Source: Siphonodentalium dalli (lineage: Eukaryota; Mollusca; Scaphopoda; Gadilida; Siphonodentaliidae). Taken from it: 64,000 bases of DNA. This document shows positions 44,784 to 57,358 of this stretch, piece after piece; position 1 is the first letter of the stretch, and each line of letters begins with the position of its first letter. Position numbers and translations under genes: made by a program. The DNA lies in the NCBI GenBank assembly GCA_032622095.1, contig CP136066.1, positions 170,882,664 to 170,946,663 on the forward strand. Reading direction: 5' to 3'. The notes beneath the pieces are model-generated. The model had not been told where the DNA came from. It did no database searches and saw nothing but the letters and a program-made list of their open reading frames with translations.

Positions 44784-47572
44784 TCTCTCTTATTAAGTAT
44801 TGTGTAGGTCTCATTGATTCTCATTATTATAACTGTGGTGAGTTATCTCTTATTAAGTATTGTGTAGGTCTCATTGATTCTCATTATTATAACTGTGATG
44901 AGTTATCTCTTATTAAGTATTGTGTAGGTCTCATTGATTCTCATTATTATAATTGTGATGAGTTATCTCTTATTAAGTATTGTGTAGGTCTTATTGATTC
45001 TCATTATTATAATTGTGATGAGTTATCTCTTATTAAGTATTGTGTAGGTCTTATTGATTCTCATTATCATAATTGTGATGAGTTATCTCTTATTAAGTAT
45101 TGTGTATGTCTCATTGATTCTCATTATCATAACTGTGATGAGTTATCTCTCATTAAGTATTGTGTAGGTTTCATTGATTCTCATTATTATAACTGTGGTG
45201 AGTTATCTCTTATTAAGTATTGTGTATGTCTCATTGATTCTCATTATTATAACTGTGATGAGTTATCTCTTATTAAGTATTGTGTGTGCCTCATTGATTC
45301 TCATTATCATAATTGTGATGAGTTATCTTTTATGAAGTATTGTGTAGGTCTCATTGATTCTCATTATCGTAATTGTGACGAGTAATCTCTTATTAAGTAT
45401 TGTGTAGGTCTTATTGATTCTCACTATCATAAATATTGTGATGAGTTATCTTTTATGAAGTTTTGTGTAGGTCTCATTGATTCTCATTGTCGTAGCTGTA
45501 AAATTGTAATGAGTTATCTCTTATTAAGTATTGTGTGGGTCTCATTTATTCACATTATCATAATTGTGATGAGTTATCTCTTATTAAGTATTGTGTATGT
45601 CTCATTTATTATCATTATCATAACTGTGACGAGTTATCTCTTATTAATTATTGTGTAGGTCTAATTGATTCCCATTATCATAATTGTGACGAGTTATCTT
45701 TTACTAAGTATTGTGTAGGTCTCATTTATTCTCATTATCGTAATTGTGATGAGTTATCTCTTATTAAGTATTGTGTAGGTCTAACTGAATCTCATAATTC
45801 TGATGAGTTATCCCTTATTGATTATTGTGTAGGCATCATTGATTCTCATTATTATAATTGTGATGAGTTATCTCTTATTAAGTATTGTGTAGGTCTCATT
45901 GATTCTCATTATTATAACTGTGATGAGTTATCTCTTATTAAGTATTGTGTAGGTCTCATTGATTCTCATTATTATAATTGTGATGAGTTATCTCTTATTA
46001 AGTATTGTGTAGGTCTCACTGATTCTCATTATCATAATTGTGATGAGTTATCTCTTATTAAGTATTGTGTAGGTCTTATTGATTCTCATTATCATAATTG
46101 TGATGAGTTATCTCTTATTAAGTATTGTGTATGTCTCATTGATTCTCATTATCATAACTGTGATGAGTTATCTCTCATTAAGTATTGTGTAGGTTTCATT
46201 GATTCTCATTATTATAACTGTGGTGAGTTATCTCTTATTAAGTATTGTGTATGTCTCATTGATTCTCATTATTATAACTGTGATGAGTTATCTCTTATTA
46301 AGTATTGTGTGTGCCTCATTGATTCTCATTATCATAATTGTGATGAGTTATCTTTTATGAAGTATTGTGTAGGTCTCATTGATTCTCATTATCGTAATTG
46401 TGACGAGTAATCTCTTATTAAGTATTGTGTAGGTCTTATTGATTCTCACTATCATAAATATTGTGATGAGTTATCTTTTATGAAGTTTTGTGTAGGTCTC
46501 ATTGATTCTCATTATCGTAACTGTAAAATTGTAATGAGTTATCTCTTATTAAGTATTGTGTTGGTCTCATTTATTCACATTATCATAATTGTGATGAGTT
46601 ATCTCTTATTAAGTATTGTGTATGTCTCATTTATTATCATTGTCATAACTGTGACGAGTTATCTCTTATTAATTATTGTGTAGGTCTAATTGATTCCCAT
46701 TATCATAATTGTGACGAGTTATCTTTTATTAAGTATTGTGTAGGTCTCATTTATTCTCATTATCGTAATTGTGATGAGTTATCTCTTATTAAGTATTGTG
46801 TAGGTCTAACTGAATCTCATAATTCTGATGAGTTATCCCTTATTGATTGTTGTGTAGGCATCATTGATTCTCATTATTATAATTGTGATGAGTTATCTCT
46901 TATTAAGTATTGTGTAGGTCTCATTGATTCTCATTATTATAACTGTGATGAGTTATCTCTTATTAAGTATTGTGTAGGTCTCATTGATTCTCATTATTAT
47001 AATTGTGATGAGTTATCTCTTATTAAGTATTGTGTAGGTCTCACTGATTCTCATTATCATAATTGTGATGAGTTATCTCTTATTAAGTATTGTGTAGGTC
47101 TCATTGATTCTCATTATTATAACTGTGATGAGTTATCTCTTATTAAGTATTGTGTAGGTCTCATTGATTCTCATTATCATAATTGTGATGAGTTATCTCT
47201 TATTAAGTATTGTGTAGGTCTTATTGATTCTCATTATCATAATTGTGACGAGTAATCTATTATTAAGTATTGTGATGGTCTCATTGATTCTCATTCTTAT
47301 AATTGTGACGAGTTATCTCTTATTAAGTAATGTGTAGGTCTCATTGATTCTCATTATCATAATTGTGATGAGTTTTCTCTTATTAAGTATTGTGTATGTC
47401 TTATTGATTCTCATTATCATAATTGTGACGAGTAATCTATTACTAAGTATTGTGATGGTCTCATTGATTCTCATTATTATAATTGTGACGAGTTATCTCG
47501 TATTAAGTATTGTGTAGATCTCGCTGATTCTCACTATCATGATTGTGATGAGTTATCTCTTATTAACTCTTT
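44784..47572 (+). repeat. 60-bp minisatellite, about 46 copies, with higher-order duplication
   Basis: The unit is GAGTTATCTCTTATTAAGTA-TTGTGTAGGTCTCATTGATT-CTCATTATTATAACTGTGAT. Because 60 is a multiple of three, one frame stays open and spells a 20-residue unit (LIKYCVGLIDSHYYNCDELS), giving frames of 218 codons (44729-45385) and 291 codons (45535-46410). Irregular units and stop-bearing units (gacgagtaatct at 45377, 46402 and near 47250) recur 1,025 bases apart, so a block of about 1 kb has been duplicated within the array. Stops and length changes in several units argue against a protein. Confidence 0.95.
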
Positions 47573-48675
47573 CGCCACCAAATTTACAGAGGTCAAATGG
47601 TCCAGGCCACCGGGTTTGCAGCCGTTTATATGGAAATTCATTGTCTCACATGTGGGGCATTCATACTAGTATTTATAGATGTGGTAGGTATGAACACCCA
47701 TATATTGTCATGACCAGTGACAACAGCCCATCAATTTGAACTAACTTCCGATTATATCACTAACTGCCGATTATATCACCATGGTAACGCATGCCATATG
47801 TACCAGGTACGTATATACATTTGAACTCAATATTTACTGTTACAGTTAACTTTATTTGCAATATTTTACCACATAAGTATATTGACCAAACTCACATTCA
47901 AATTGTTATATTAGCAATATATCCATCACATGTCGTAAATTTAGCATAAGCATATGTGGTGATTAAGAATGAAATAAGAAGGCATGGCATGAGCATAATG
48001 ATGAGATCAGACCAAGTGTATGCCCAAGAAGGCGTTATTTAACCGAGAAAGACCCATTTTCCCGGATTTAGGCCCACGTGTATTCAACTGTAATAATGCT
48101 AAGCAATTATGAATAACTTTCCAACACAACTGCCAATGATCCAATTGCGTTCCCAAACTGTTTATGCGTGTCAATATCATGCTTACAACATGCACTCGCA
48201 GCTAATATTATTGAAGTCGCACTATTGCACGGCACGGTGAATTTCGTAACATTACGTCGAAAATAGGAGACACTAGACGGTTACCACAGAAAATATCGTT
48301 ACAAAGGGCAACAATCGTCTGTATTTCATAAACATGTGTTATCGCACTGTCTTTGTCATAAACAATAACAAACTTAATCAATTGGTACATGTGTATCTGA
48401 TTAAAAAAACACACGTCGGCATTGTTTTCGTCAGCATTTTTGGGGAATCCCAGGGAAACCCCACAATAGTAATTGTGACGTCATACATCTGCTGTATATA
48501 TTTAGGCCTGAAACATCTCATTGTGGCCGTATTTGTCAGGTCTACGTGTTCAGCAGTAAATCAGTATTGATAAAGAATATCACCCATATGATAACTAAGT
48601 CGCCAGTCAATAAAAGCATTAGCATATCTCCGCAAACGTGATATTATTGTCTGTTATTCCCGAAAATTATTCTCT
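47573..48675. other. Non-coding, nothing recognised
   Basis: The sequence just right of the array reads ctctttcgccaccaaattta and is unrelated to it. Short open frames near 48007-48570 have no known domain. Confidence 0.4.
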
Positions 48676-48734
48676 GCCCGCTAAAGCGGGCTGTGGTGTT
48701 TAATGTCAATTACGTCGTGCCCGCTAAAGCGGGC
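48676..48734. repeat. Two identical hairpins GCCCGCTAAAGCGGGC
   Basis: The 16-mer occurs exactly at 48676-48691 and 48719-48734, each flanked on the right by TG. Each forms a 6-bp GC stem with a TAAA-type loop. Confidence 0.9.
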
Positions 48735-48749
48735 TGCCTTTTGAAAGAG

Positions 48750-48870
48750 TGAAGTATTGTGTAGGTCTCATTTATTGTCATTATCATAAGTGTGGCCAGT
48801 TATCTCTTATTAGGTATTGTGTAGGTCAAATTGATTCCCGTTATCATAATTGTGATGCGTTATCTCTTGC
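48750..48870 (+). repeat. Detached units of the 60-bp minisatellite
   Basis: About two diverged units (gaagtattgtgtaggtctca, ttatctcttattaggtattg, aattgtgatgcgttatctct) lie about 1.2 kb right of the main array, beyond unrelated sequence. Confidence 0.9.
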
Positions 48871-50351
48871 ATCCTGAATGAACGCGATTATTTTTATAAC
48901 TTCAAATTAGGATTACTGCTTTTTCATAACATTTGTTATCTTGTGATGATCGTGGTTTGGAAAATAACACATTCACACGTCCATTGTTGCATCAGTCGAA
49001 TACATCGAGCAACAAAGACGTTGACACACAGAAGGTGTACAGATTGGAGGACAACGCTGGTGAATTACACATTTGAGAATGGTGTACTCTTGAGTTAAGA
49101 CACATCAGCGGAAGAATGATTACTATAATCCGCCAATGGAAATAAAATCATAAACACTTTATTTACCTTGGAAATTGTCTGGTACATATAGAATAACATA
49201 TCGTCATTAACGTGTCGACATGGTGTATGGGTAAAATATCAAGTATTGGAAATTTCGTATCTAACACAACGTCAGTTGGAGATTTCAGACCGAAAATAGG
49301 TTTAATGTTTTCTAATAGCTTGATTTTTTTAAATCCAACTGTAATAGGGGTGGCAGATCTTCTGAATGTTCAACAATTAACGGATGGAAAATTCCGATTA
49401 AAATGGATGGGGTGGATTTCATAGACGCGGGATTTTGGGTCTGTTGAAGGGGGTGCACTTGGAAACATTCAAACGGATGGAGACCCTATTTACACACCGT
49501 ATCCACTATAGCTGTCGTACTCGAATCATTTTCTCAAATATCAATCGTATGGGCCATATAACCGGAAATATTTGTGATCTTTAAGATACATGTAGGCATA
49601 TGTTTATTTATGATGTCAGTGCCAATTTGCCAAATCAATGACAGATATATGACAGGTATATATATGACAGGTATATTACATATATATGCTAACTACATTT
49701 AAAGACGCCCAGTCAGATTGACACCATAAAACCACTGTCAATGTTTTCCCGATAATACTCCGATCGACACATGAACTCATTCATAAGAGGTTCTGGTCAG
49801 CCTGGCAAACATGACAATTATCGTCTCTAATAAAGAGCGTTCACGCACCCGTCGTCCAGCGGTAAGTGGCGTTAAATGGCGGTAAGTGGCGGTAAGTGGC
49901 GGTAAATGACAAAACAGCGTTCTCCATTATGAGCTTTTATTAAAAACGGATGGATATTATGTGTGTCTTTTCGCGATGCGTGTTCAATGCGAACACTAAT
50001 TATTGTGATTGTACGTGTTTTTCATTTGTCTTTTACCTTGTGATCTGAATTTTTTTTACAAATTGTGTGTAAAATCGGACAGAGAATCTTTTTAAATAAA
50101 ATGAAATTGAGCTGTTTGTAAAATACACTACTGACATTGTCTGGACTTCGTGACCATGGTTGCAACTTCACGAGTTAAAACTTTGTGTTGGAGGTTGGGT
50201 GTGTGTGAGGACAAAAGTGTCATGATCAATGTGAAGGAAATTGATACTACTTATAGAGTGAAAGAGCGACGCGTGAAATTGTAAATGTCATACACTGAAT
50301 TGCCATGCATGCTCGACAAAATCGCAGATAGGTTTAAGCCGAAATCACACT
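48871..50351. other. Non-coding stretch with small repeats
   Basis: 49258-49280 shares ctaacacaacgtcagttgga with 27790-27830. 49857-49906 holds five units of about 10 bp (ggcggtaagt). The frame at 49212-49424 has no known domain. Confidence 0.45.
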
Positions 50352-50853
50352 TTAAAGGCACGTGCGGCCTTAATTGTCGAAAATATTCATATTTGTTCCA
50401 AACACTGTAAACAGAAAAACATTAAAACGCATACAGTTCCGTTCATATATACCATGACCATCGCGTAAACAGCATGTTATAATAAAGACCTACTATATTT
50501 TACCTATGCAAGAGCCTGATTGTGTTACAAAAGACAGCACAATGCTACTGGCTAATCACACACAAATGGCATAAACGCTCTTTATTAGTTCCATATCAGG
50601 TATTCATCAACAAAGAACGCTCTTTATGTTTACCATCATAATATAAACAAACACCAGAAAAGTAACTTTTTATGCTTTTGTTTACATAACAATGGTAACA
50701 AATATGACAATAACATACTGTTTATGCGATATTTCTTATTTGTATACGGACAAAGTCTATCTACATTTTGATGTTCTTTCTGTTTGTGGCGGTTTTTGAC
50801 GGGTGGAGATATGTTCAAAGGATACCCACCTCCAATGCCAACCGTGTCTTTAA
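50352..50853 (+). mobile_element. TTAA-bounded MITE-like element, copy 2
   Basis: Full-length relative of 23589-24087 in the same orientation. It starts TTAAAGGCACGTGCGGCC and ends CCAACCGTGTCTTTAA. It differs from the other copies by scattered substitutions and short gaps. Confidence 0.85.
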
Positions 50854-51318
50854 AACACATAGGGTATTTGTTTCATTTTTTTGTGGATATCAGAAATCCT
50901 TCAGATGGATATGTTCGAATGGCGTTTCTATATTTAAGGAGCAGAAGTGTTTATAGTTCGTTCTTATTTACCAACTTGGTCGAATATTCAAGCGTTTCTA
51001 CCATTGTAATGTTCTCGAGATCCGGCAATTTTGGCAGCAATATTTTCGGGACCTAAATTGCTGTTTTGTGTATATCAAGGCTAAATATGTCATTTCAATA
51101 TACACATGCCCATGATATATGCTCGTAGAAGTATTCAGAATCATGATGGACTCCACCGTGAACAATAATAGTTCCCCACAGCGATTGTATCATGTTAAGC
51201 CTCCGAAATACTGGGTACAATTTTGTATGTATTTGTTAGATAAACGCTTTATATTATATGCTTTCTCATTAAATAGTGGGAAATCACCATGGGGCAGAAC
51301 GTTATATCAATCGCTTGG
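50854..51318. other. Non-coding, nothing recognised
   Basis: Two overlapping frames at 50768-51056 start inside the TTAA element and have no known domain. Confidence 0.4.
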
Positions 51319-51428
51319 GACCGAGGCGATGGATAACACTGACCGAGGCGATGGATAACACTGACCGAGGCGATGGATAACACTGACCGAGGCGATGGAT
51401 AACAATGACCGAGGCGATGGTTAACACA
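51319..51428 (+). repeat. 22-bp tandem repeat, five copies
   Basis: Units of GACCGAGGCGATGGATAACA-CT start at 51319, 51341, 51363, 51385 and 51407, nearly identical. Confidence 0.97.
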
Positions 51429-51890
51429 ATAGTTTTACCCTCTCGGTGATCATTTCCGGTCTATAGCGCTGATCACATTAAGTTTCAACGCGTATCAAGA
51501 ACAGGCGGACTATGATTTCATTATTGCATTTTGTCGTTTACAGAAAGCGTTTTTCTACTGTATGTTTCGCATGTTATATACTAATAAATTGTTATCGTTA
51601 AATTATGTATAATTCATTTCTCACATCTTTTCGGAATAAAAAATGGGGACTATATTTTTTGGCGTGTGTCGATATTTGTCATTTAGTTGTGAGCAAATCA
51701 ATCGATGGGATGTAAACATTGCCGCTTCTAAGTTCTCTGACAATTTGCAGTGAACTGTAGAACAAAACTAGCTGGTCTGTGTGAATTTTATATAGCTCAA
51801 ATAATGAAAAGTACACATATACCAGTGTATCAGTTGGGACCAAAATTGAGGGTTATTTTGCGAGTTCAACCAAGTGGAAGACTAACAAAC
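51429..51890. other. Non-coding, nothing recognised
   Basis: AT-rich sequence without motif or repeat that I can see. Confidence 0.4.
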
Positions 51891-53500
51891 TAAATTATAT
51901 ATCAAAATGTCCGTATTGATACAGCGGATAACATGCCGGTGTTGCCTTTTCGTGTAGTGTTGTACGATTTCTTAATTTGAGGTGAAATAAGCTTTGAAAA
52001 AAACAGTGAAAAATGGAATCTAGCTGCCTAAATAACATTTATATCTATTTTTGGGTGCAAACACAACCAAACAATAGAGGTTGGACATGTTCACCTTTTG
52101 TAAAAGTATGTCAATGTTCTAGGTTTAGTTTTGGGGGTAAAAATCGCTTTGAGTGTGAAAAAAATAGATAATTCTGGAATCCACCACAAAAAGATATGCA
52201 TCATTAATTCATTCCAATTTATAAAAACAATCCCAGTTTCAATGTTAGATGTAGATAATAAATTGATACGGCGTTTTTGGAATAAGGCAGGTTCTATGGT
52301 TACCAGGGTAATCTGATTTGAATTAATATAATCAGTGAAAACTGGAATTGAGTACTCTGAGTAGCATCCCTTTAATATATTTCTATATAGGCCCTACACA
52401 TTTATTAGTGGGGACCGGAATCGACACTAATTCGAATTGAATCATGTGAAAGAGTAACACGATTAGTTATGTACCAACAGTTTCATATTGGTACAGCAGA
52501 TAACATGCCGGTGTTGCCTTCTTGTAGCGATTTCTGATTTTGGGGTAAAATAGGCTTTTTCGTGAATCAAACCAGTGAAAATGGAATCCAGCTACCTAAA
52601 TAGCATTTACGTCTATTATTGGATGGGAACGCAACTAAACAATAGAGGGTGGACATTTTCACATTTTGTAAGATAATTTTGGAGTATGGCAATGCTCTAT
52701 GATTTGTTTTTGGGAGAAAAACAGTTTTTTGTGTGAAAAATGAGAGAATTCTGATATCAATCAAATCATGGTATGGATCATTAATTATTATGCATGCCAT
52801 TTATTAAAAAAACAGCTTCGTTTGTCAACAATTGAGATGTAAGTAATAGATATAATAAGGCGTTAAAGCAGGATCAATGGTTACCAAGGTTATTTGTTTT
52901 TATTTATTAATAAAATCAGTGAAAACTGGAATCCGGCTATCGGAACAACAAACCCTCCCTTATTTCTATATATTAACTGTAACTATGGAATCGGCCATTA
53001 GTCGAATTGAATTATGTGGAAGAGTAACAAGACGAATAATATATCAACATACTAGTTTTGATAGAGTGCATAACATGCGGATGTTACCTTCAAATGGAAA
53101 CAGTTACAAAAAATGGAATCCAACTGCCTAAATAACAGTCTCATCTATTTCTGGTTAGGAATTTAACTAAGTAACAAAGTGTGATCATGTTCACCTACCA
53201 TAAGATAATTTTCGGGTCCATAAATTTTCTGGGATTCGATTTTCGGGTAAAACAAATGCTGTTTTGTGTTAAACATGAGAGAATTGTGGAATCATCACAA
53301 CAAGATAGAAAAAATTAATGCAGACAATTCTTATTATAGCAATTCCGAGTTTTATCAATTATAGTTTAAGACTTTGATATAATTAATAAATTTAATAATT
53401 TGCTGGTGGATATATAGGCAGGTTCTGATGTTACCAGGGCAATACGTTTTTAATAATAAATGAGTGAAAACTGGAATCCGGGTGTCTGAATAGCCCAGAA
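51891..53500 (+). repeat. Long-period tandem repeat, three diverged copies of about 550 bp
   Basis: Copies near 51891-52440, 52480-53020 and 53030-53500 share, in order, cagcggataacatgccggtg, aaatggaatcYagctRccta, aaacaatagagg, gagagaattctgR and gcaggttctatggttaccag / cagtgaaaactggaatYNgg. Divergence between copies is high. An inverted fourth relative lies at 60036-60215. Confidence 0.85.
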
Positions 53501-53519
53501 CTCGGCAGAAGATTTTATT

Positions 53520-54240
53520 ATATATAGCCAGCAACAAAATTGTGCGTCGTCCGTCCGTCTGTCGTCCATGGACACAAATTTGTCCGGAGTTTTTCTCAGT
53601 CGTGTCGATCATTTGCCCTGAAACTTGGCACAGACATCTGCGATTATGACATCTGTCTGACTTGTTTTAGTGGAGTTATCCCCCTTTTATCGACTTATGT
53701 ATAATTATGTACGAGCTTTAATTCCTACATTTTTAGGTCAATATTTTTCAAACTTGGCATATATATTTAGTACAATGGGAACTTGTGCACCTATGATTAT
53801 GACGTCTGTCTCTTTTTTTGTGGAGTTATTTCCAATATGATACAAACAGTATAGCGTATATGCCCAGGAACTGTGTTGTGGAAGGAATAATTTTAATGGC
53901 CTTGCACTGTGTTTCTCCACAGATCTGAGGCAATTATATGGCAGTGTACGGTAGACTGCAAAGTACATATTCACTAAATATGTTGCACATCGTCAATTTG
54001 TCGAGAAAGGGTTAATAACTCTAACACAAAAACATAAAACATTGCTATGTTCTAAAACGGTAATAACTCTGCCAAAAGGACTCCGACTGAACTCAACATC
54101 ATAGGTGCGCAGGTTCCCATGCAGGTTGATATATGTGCCAAGTTTAAAATGACAGAATACAGGCTTGGACAAAGTTCCGGACGGACGTACATGTACGTCC
54201 CCGCGCACACACGGACGCATTGATGAGGGTCATTTCGCGC
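53520..54240 (+). repeat. Dispersed repeat with CCGTCCGT / GGACGGACG ends
   Basis: Begins gtgcgtcgtccgtccgtctg with tggacacaaatttgtccgga, then tgaaacttggcacagac and tttagtggagttatccccc, and ends cttggacaaagttccggacg. This phrase set is characteristic of widespread invertebrate repeats. No protein is coded. Confidence 0.6.
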
Positions 54241-54568
54241 TCCGCGTATATAATGTTTCGCTGCTTCTTGGTATACATGGGCCATTGGCGTTTTATTTAT
54301 AGAAATGGGAATTTTTGGGGACGGATTAAAATTAGAACTGCGACCCGGAGGCCGAGTCCGGTAAAAGATGTAGTTGGGAATTCTGGTGAGAAACCTTCAG
54401 TATATTTCGCTATATATTCAATCGTGTGTGTATTGGTTGTAAAAACACACATATCAGATTTGAATTTGTTTAAAGTCCGGTCATGTTTTATTACGGTCTG
54501 ATATTTGTTGATGCAGTTATCAGTCTGAATTATGCCCCTTTTCAACTTAGAAACCACAATTTTTGGGA
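54241..54568. other. Non-coding, nothing recognised
   Basis: Spacer before the poly(T) tract that marks the LINE tail. The 93-codon frame at 54220-54501 shows no domain. Confidence 0.4.
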
Positions 54569-55109
54569 TGATATTTTTTTTTTTTTTTTTTTTTTAAATT
54601 TAGATATCTTTATTAATTCCTTAGGTATATAAGCCACGTTTTTACATAGCCCATACACACCCACGTGGCAGGGATAAGGGCGTTCTTTTTGTCTGAAATA
54701 AAAGGATTAATTATATATTATACAGATGTTGTTTCATAACGCCCTTATTGGTAATAGGGTAGTGTGTTCTACTTCATTGTGGGAAAATTAATACAAGTTA
54801 CAATACACAGAGGCTCCATACACACGGCAAACAATCCCTATATTATTCTAGGACATATATAGCAGTATATGCCGTATGTATTGGAACCTATGTGTGTGGC
54901 ATTGCCCCCACTTTCTGTATAGGCGTGGTATTTTTAAATACTAAATTAGTGACTAAGGAATTAATAAAGAAGAAAACAAATATCGGATGCTTTGGTGTAT
55001 CGGGAAGGATGGTGGGCTGCTACGTACGTATAGATAGATAGTTTAGTCGAAGAGGTTGAAGGCGGTGGATGACAAAACCATCTCCATATATGATCAATAC
55101 ATTAACTGT

Positions 55110-55880
55110 TCATAAGTCCAGTATAGGATCCAATATTGCCCATCTATTAGAATATGTATCATTATCCAGAAAAAAACAATCAGCTTTTCGGTAGTTTGTT
55201 GCAAATCTTATGAAGGCTGTCAATGTCGGCTTCTTGGGTATTTTAAATTTGCATCTAAATATGAAATATCTTATAAGCATGAAGGTGAAATTGGCGGCAT
55301 TTCTGGAGGGAGTAATACCAAATATTGCTATTTGTTCAGTGATCTTAAAACTCAGCTTTTCTGAAACTTCACTCCAAAAAGAATTTGTAACGTTGCATCT
55401 CCAAAATAAATGTGTTATAGTTTCATTCTCGCGGTCACAAAAATCACAGAGTTTGGGGGTAGAAAATTTTGATACTAATGAATTTGTACCTAATATTTTG
55501 TGTATTATTTTAAATTGAAACCATATGAGTTTTACCTCAATTTTGCCACAATTGAATGGGGCAGACGCCACCTTATTCCAATTGATGTCACTGTAAGCAA
55601 ACTCAGGCCATTTGTTCGCGAGATAGCTTAAACTAGTGGTAGGTTTGTTACTGTGTCGTAAAAACTGGTGACCCTTATTGTTCATAATTATCCTGAATTC
55701 TTCAGGCATTGTCGGTCTATGTGTTTTGACTATCATTCGTCTTGAGATGTCCAAAGTAGAAAAGTAAGCTTGTATACGTTTTGTTATTCCAATATAATAA
55801 ATATAATCTGGATTAAAAGAGAATCTTTTACTGAAATTCGCAAAACTTAAAATATTCCCGTTTTGATCCAAAAAATCCAA
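55110..55880 (-). pseudogene. LINE ORF2 C-terminal fragment (L1/Tx1-like), 256 aa
   Basis: Open for 256 codons. The landmarks are LANKWPEFAYSDINWNKVAS, KIEVKLIWFQFKIIHKILGT, PKLCDFCDRENETITHLFWR and CNVTNSFWSEV. The WFQFKIxHxILxT block followed by CxFCxxxxETIxHLFWxC is typical of the C-terminus of L1/Tx1-like ORF2 proteins. RT and endonuclease are absent, as expected for a 5'-truncated insertion. The natural stop at 55110 is followed by a 3' UTR of about 510 bases and the A tail. The frame has no internal stop, so the insertion may be fairly young. Confidence 0.85.
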
Positions 55881-55978
55881 GAATGTTTGAACCCCCTGTT
55901 CTTCCTACGTTTTGATAACTTGACGATTAACGCTAGACATAATTTGTTTATACATGCATCTGGTACATTATACGTTGT

Positions 55979-56035
55979 ACCTAATATTTTGTGTATTATT
56001 TTAAATTGAAACCATATGAGTTTTACCTCAATATT
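55979..56035 (-). repeat. Duplicated piece of the LINE fragment
   Basis: It is identical or nearly so to 55489-55545, coding for IEVKLIWFQFKIIHKILGT, in the same orientation. It creates a spurious 81-codon frame (55847-56092) with a repeated peptide. Confidence 0.85.
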
Positions 56036-56040
56036 GGTGA

Positions 56041-56765
56041 TTGTAAGTTGATTGTTGGCTGCGTTCTGCCTCTTGCTCGATTTAGAAATCAAGTTTTTTT
56101 TAAGGTTGTTCGATCTGGTACGTAATTATTACTAATTAACGTTTGAAAAAATACAGGTCAAGTTCGACCGAAATTGAATCACAGCATGATGATTTTTGAC
56201 AGAGTTATGCATCTTTTTACACTTATAAATAAATTTTGGTTATCCAGATGATAACGTGAACAGAATTTCTTGTTAGAGTGTAAACTGTTTACAGTTCAGA
56301 AAACACAGGTCAAGTTGGAATGTTGTAATGGGTCAATGATTTTGATGGAGTTATGCGCCTTTGTTCCTCTTAACCCTTTGAACCCGAGAGACCGGAATAC
56401 CGGTCCAATCCTTATATTCCTATATCCCGGAATACCGGTCCGGAAATCAGACGATATTTGACACGAAATTACAGCTCAATAAATGCACATATCAACTAGA
56501 GTTGTACTTATACTTTGCACACATGTGTCAAATGTTTACCCACGTGACTTTAATCGACAAACTGACGACAGTGGGTTTGTTTCTTCCCGCCTGCGCAGAG
56601 GCCTATTTTGAGAAAAAAAAACGCGCTTTTTTATTGTCGGAAAAGGGGAAGTTTTTCTTTAGAAATTTCGCGATCAAAGTCCAAATTAACTAGAATAGTG
56701 TTTTTATACTTTGCGCGAATACGATATCATATATGCACATACTAATCAGCTAATATTTTGTTCCA
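56041..56765. other. Non-coding stretch
   Basis: 56388-56443 contains two copies of CCGGAATACCGGTCC, each a near-palindrome. About 56150-56370 has two copies of a phrase like caggtcaagttNgaNNg with ttttgaYggagttatgc, a small dispersed repeat. No gene. Confidence 0.45.
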
Positions 56766-57201
56766 ATGACCATTAAAGTAATTAATGTTGCTGCAAGGAT
56801 TGTTTCCCGCAAACCAAAATTTTCACATGTAACACCATTGCTACAAGAACTACACTACCTTCCTATTCGTGCACGCATAGACTACAAGTGTGCGTCATTC
56901 TGTTATAAAAAATCAGAATCTAGTTCAAGTATTCTCCCTGTATTGCCTCAATATTTTGATAAACTTTTAAGTATGTATGTTCCACCTACGAATCTGAGGT
57001 CAAAGGCACAAGCTCTAATGGATATTCCATCAAAAAATTAAAAAACTTATGGCGATAGAGCATTTGATTCGTATGCGCCAAATGTTTGGAACTCACTGAG
57101 ACACGACACAAGATTTGCAAACTCTCTGACCGAATTCAAAACTTTGTTAAAGAGTGAATTATTCTGTGCTCACTATGGGGAAGTTACCTCAGATGTTGTA
57201 T
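56766..57201 (+). pseudogene. CR1/L2-like LINE RT C-terminal tail with one in-frame stop
   Basis: Reads VINVAARIVSRKPKFSHVTP, then LLQELHYLPIRARIDYKCAS and YVPPTNLRSKAQ, then, after a TAA at 57039-57041, KTYGDRAFDSYAPNVWNSLR and LTEFKTLLKSELF in the same frame. This is the well-known C-terminal block (AARL, hITPxLxxLHWLPVxxRIxYK, RSxAxxxL, YGxRAFxxxAPxxWNxLP) of CR1/L2-type RTs. The stop replaces one conserved residue before KTYG. It lacks all catalytic RT motifs. Confidence 0.9.
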
Positions 57202-57358
57202 AATAATTTTGATGTATGTGTATATCTATATGTATGTGGTGTGTATAGATGTATGTATATCACGTGTGATAGAGGGCAGGGTACTAGTAGGAATGTAAGC
57301 GCTCTTGGCCATATGGGATAAAGCGCTATATAAAAACTATTTATTATTATTATTATTA
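56766..57358 (+). mobile_element. 5'-truncated CR1/L2-like LINE with TTA repeat tail
   Basis: The coding tail at 56766-57201 is followed by about 120 bases of UTR and ends aaagcgctatataaaaacta then TTATTATTATTATTATTA. A GCGCTATATAAA box followed by a short tandem repeat rather than poly(A) is typical of CR1/L2-like LINE 3' ends. Confidence 0.8.

Larger units (their letters stand above)
54569..56040 (-). mobile_element. 5'-truncated L1/Tx1-like LINE with poly(A) tail
   Basis: On the minus strand the element ends in a run of about 25 A (poly-T at 54570-54594 on the plus strand), preceded by a TTAATAAAGATATC-type signal. The coding remnant at 55110-55880 belongs to it. Beyond about 55880 the 5' end is rearranged: a 55-bp piece is duplicated at 55979-56035. 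Confidence 0.8.

Noticed and set aside
44729..46410. Two long frames (218 and 291 codons) with a 20-residue repeat that resembles a Cys-containing repeat protein
   Set aside because: They follow exactly from a 60-bp minisatellite whose length is a multiple of three. Neighbouring units carry stops and length changes, and there is no signal peptide or convincing start context.
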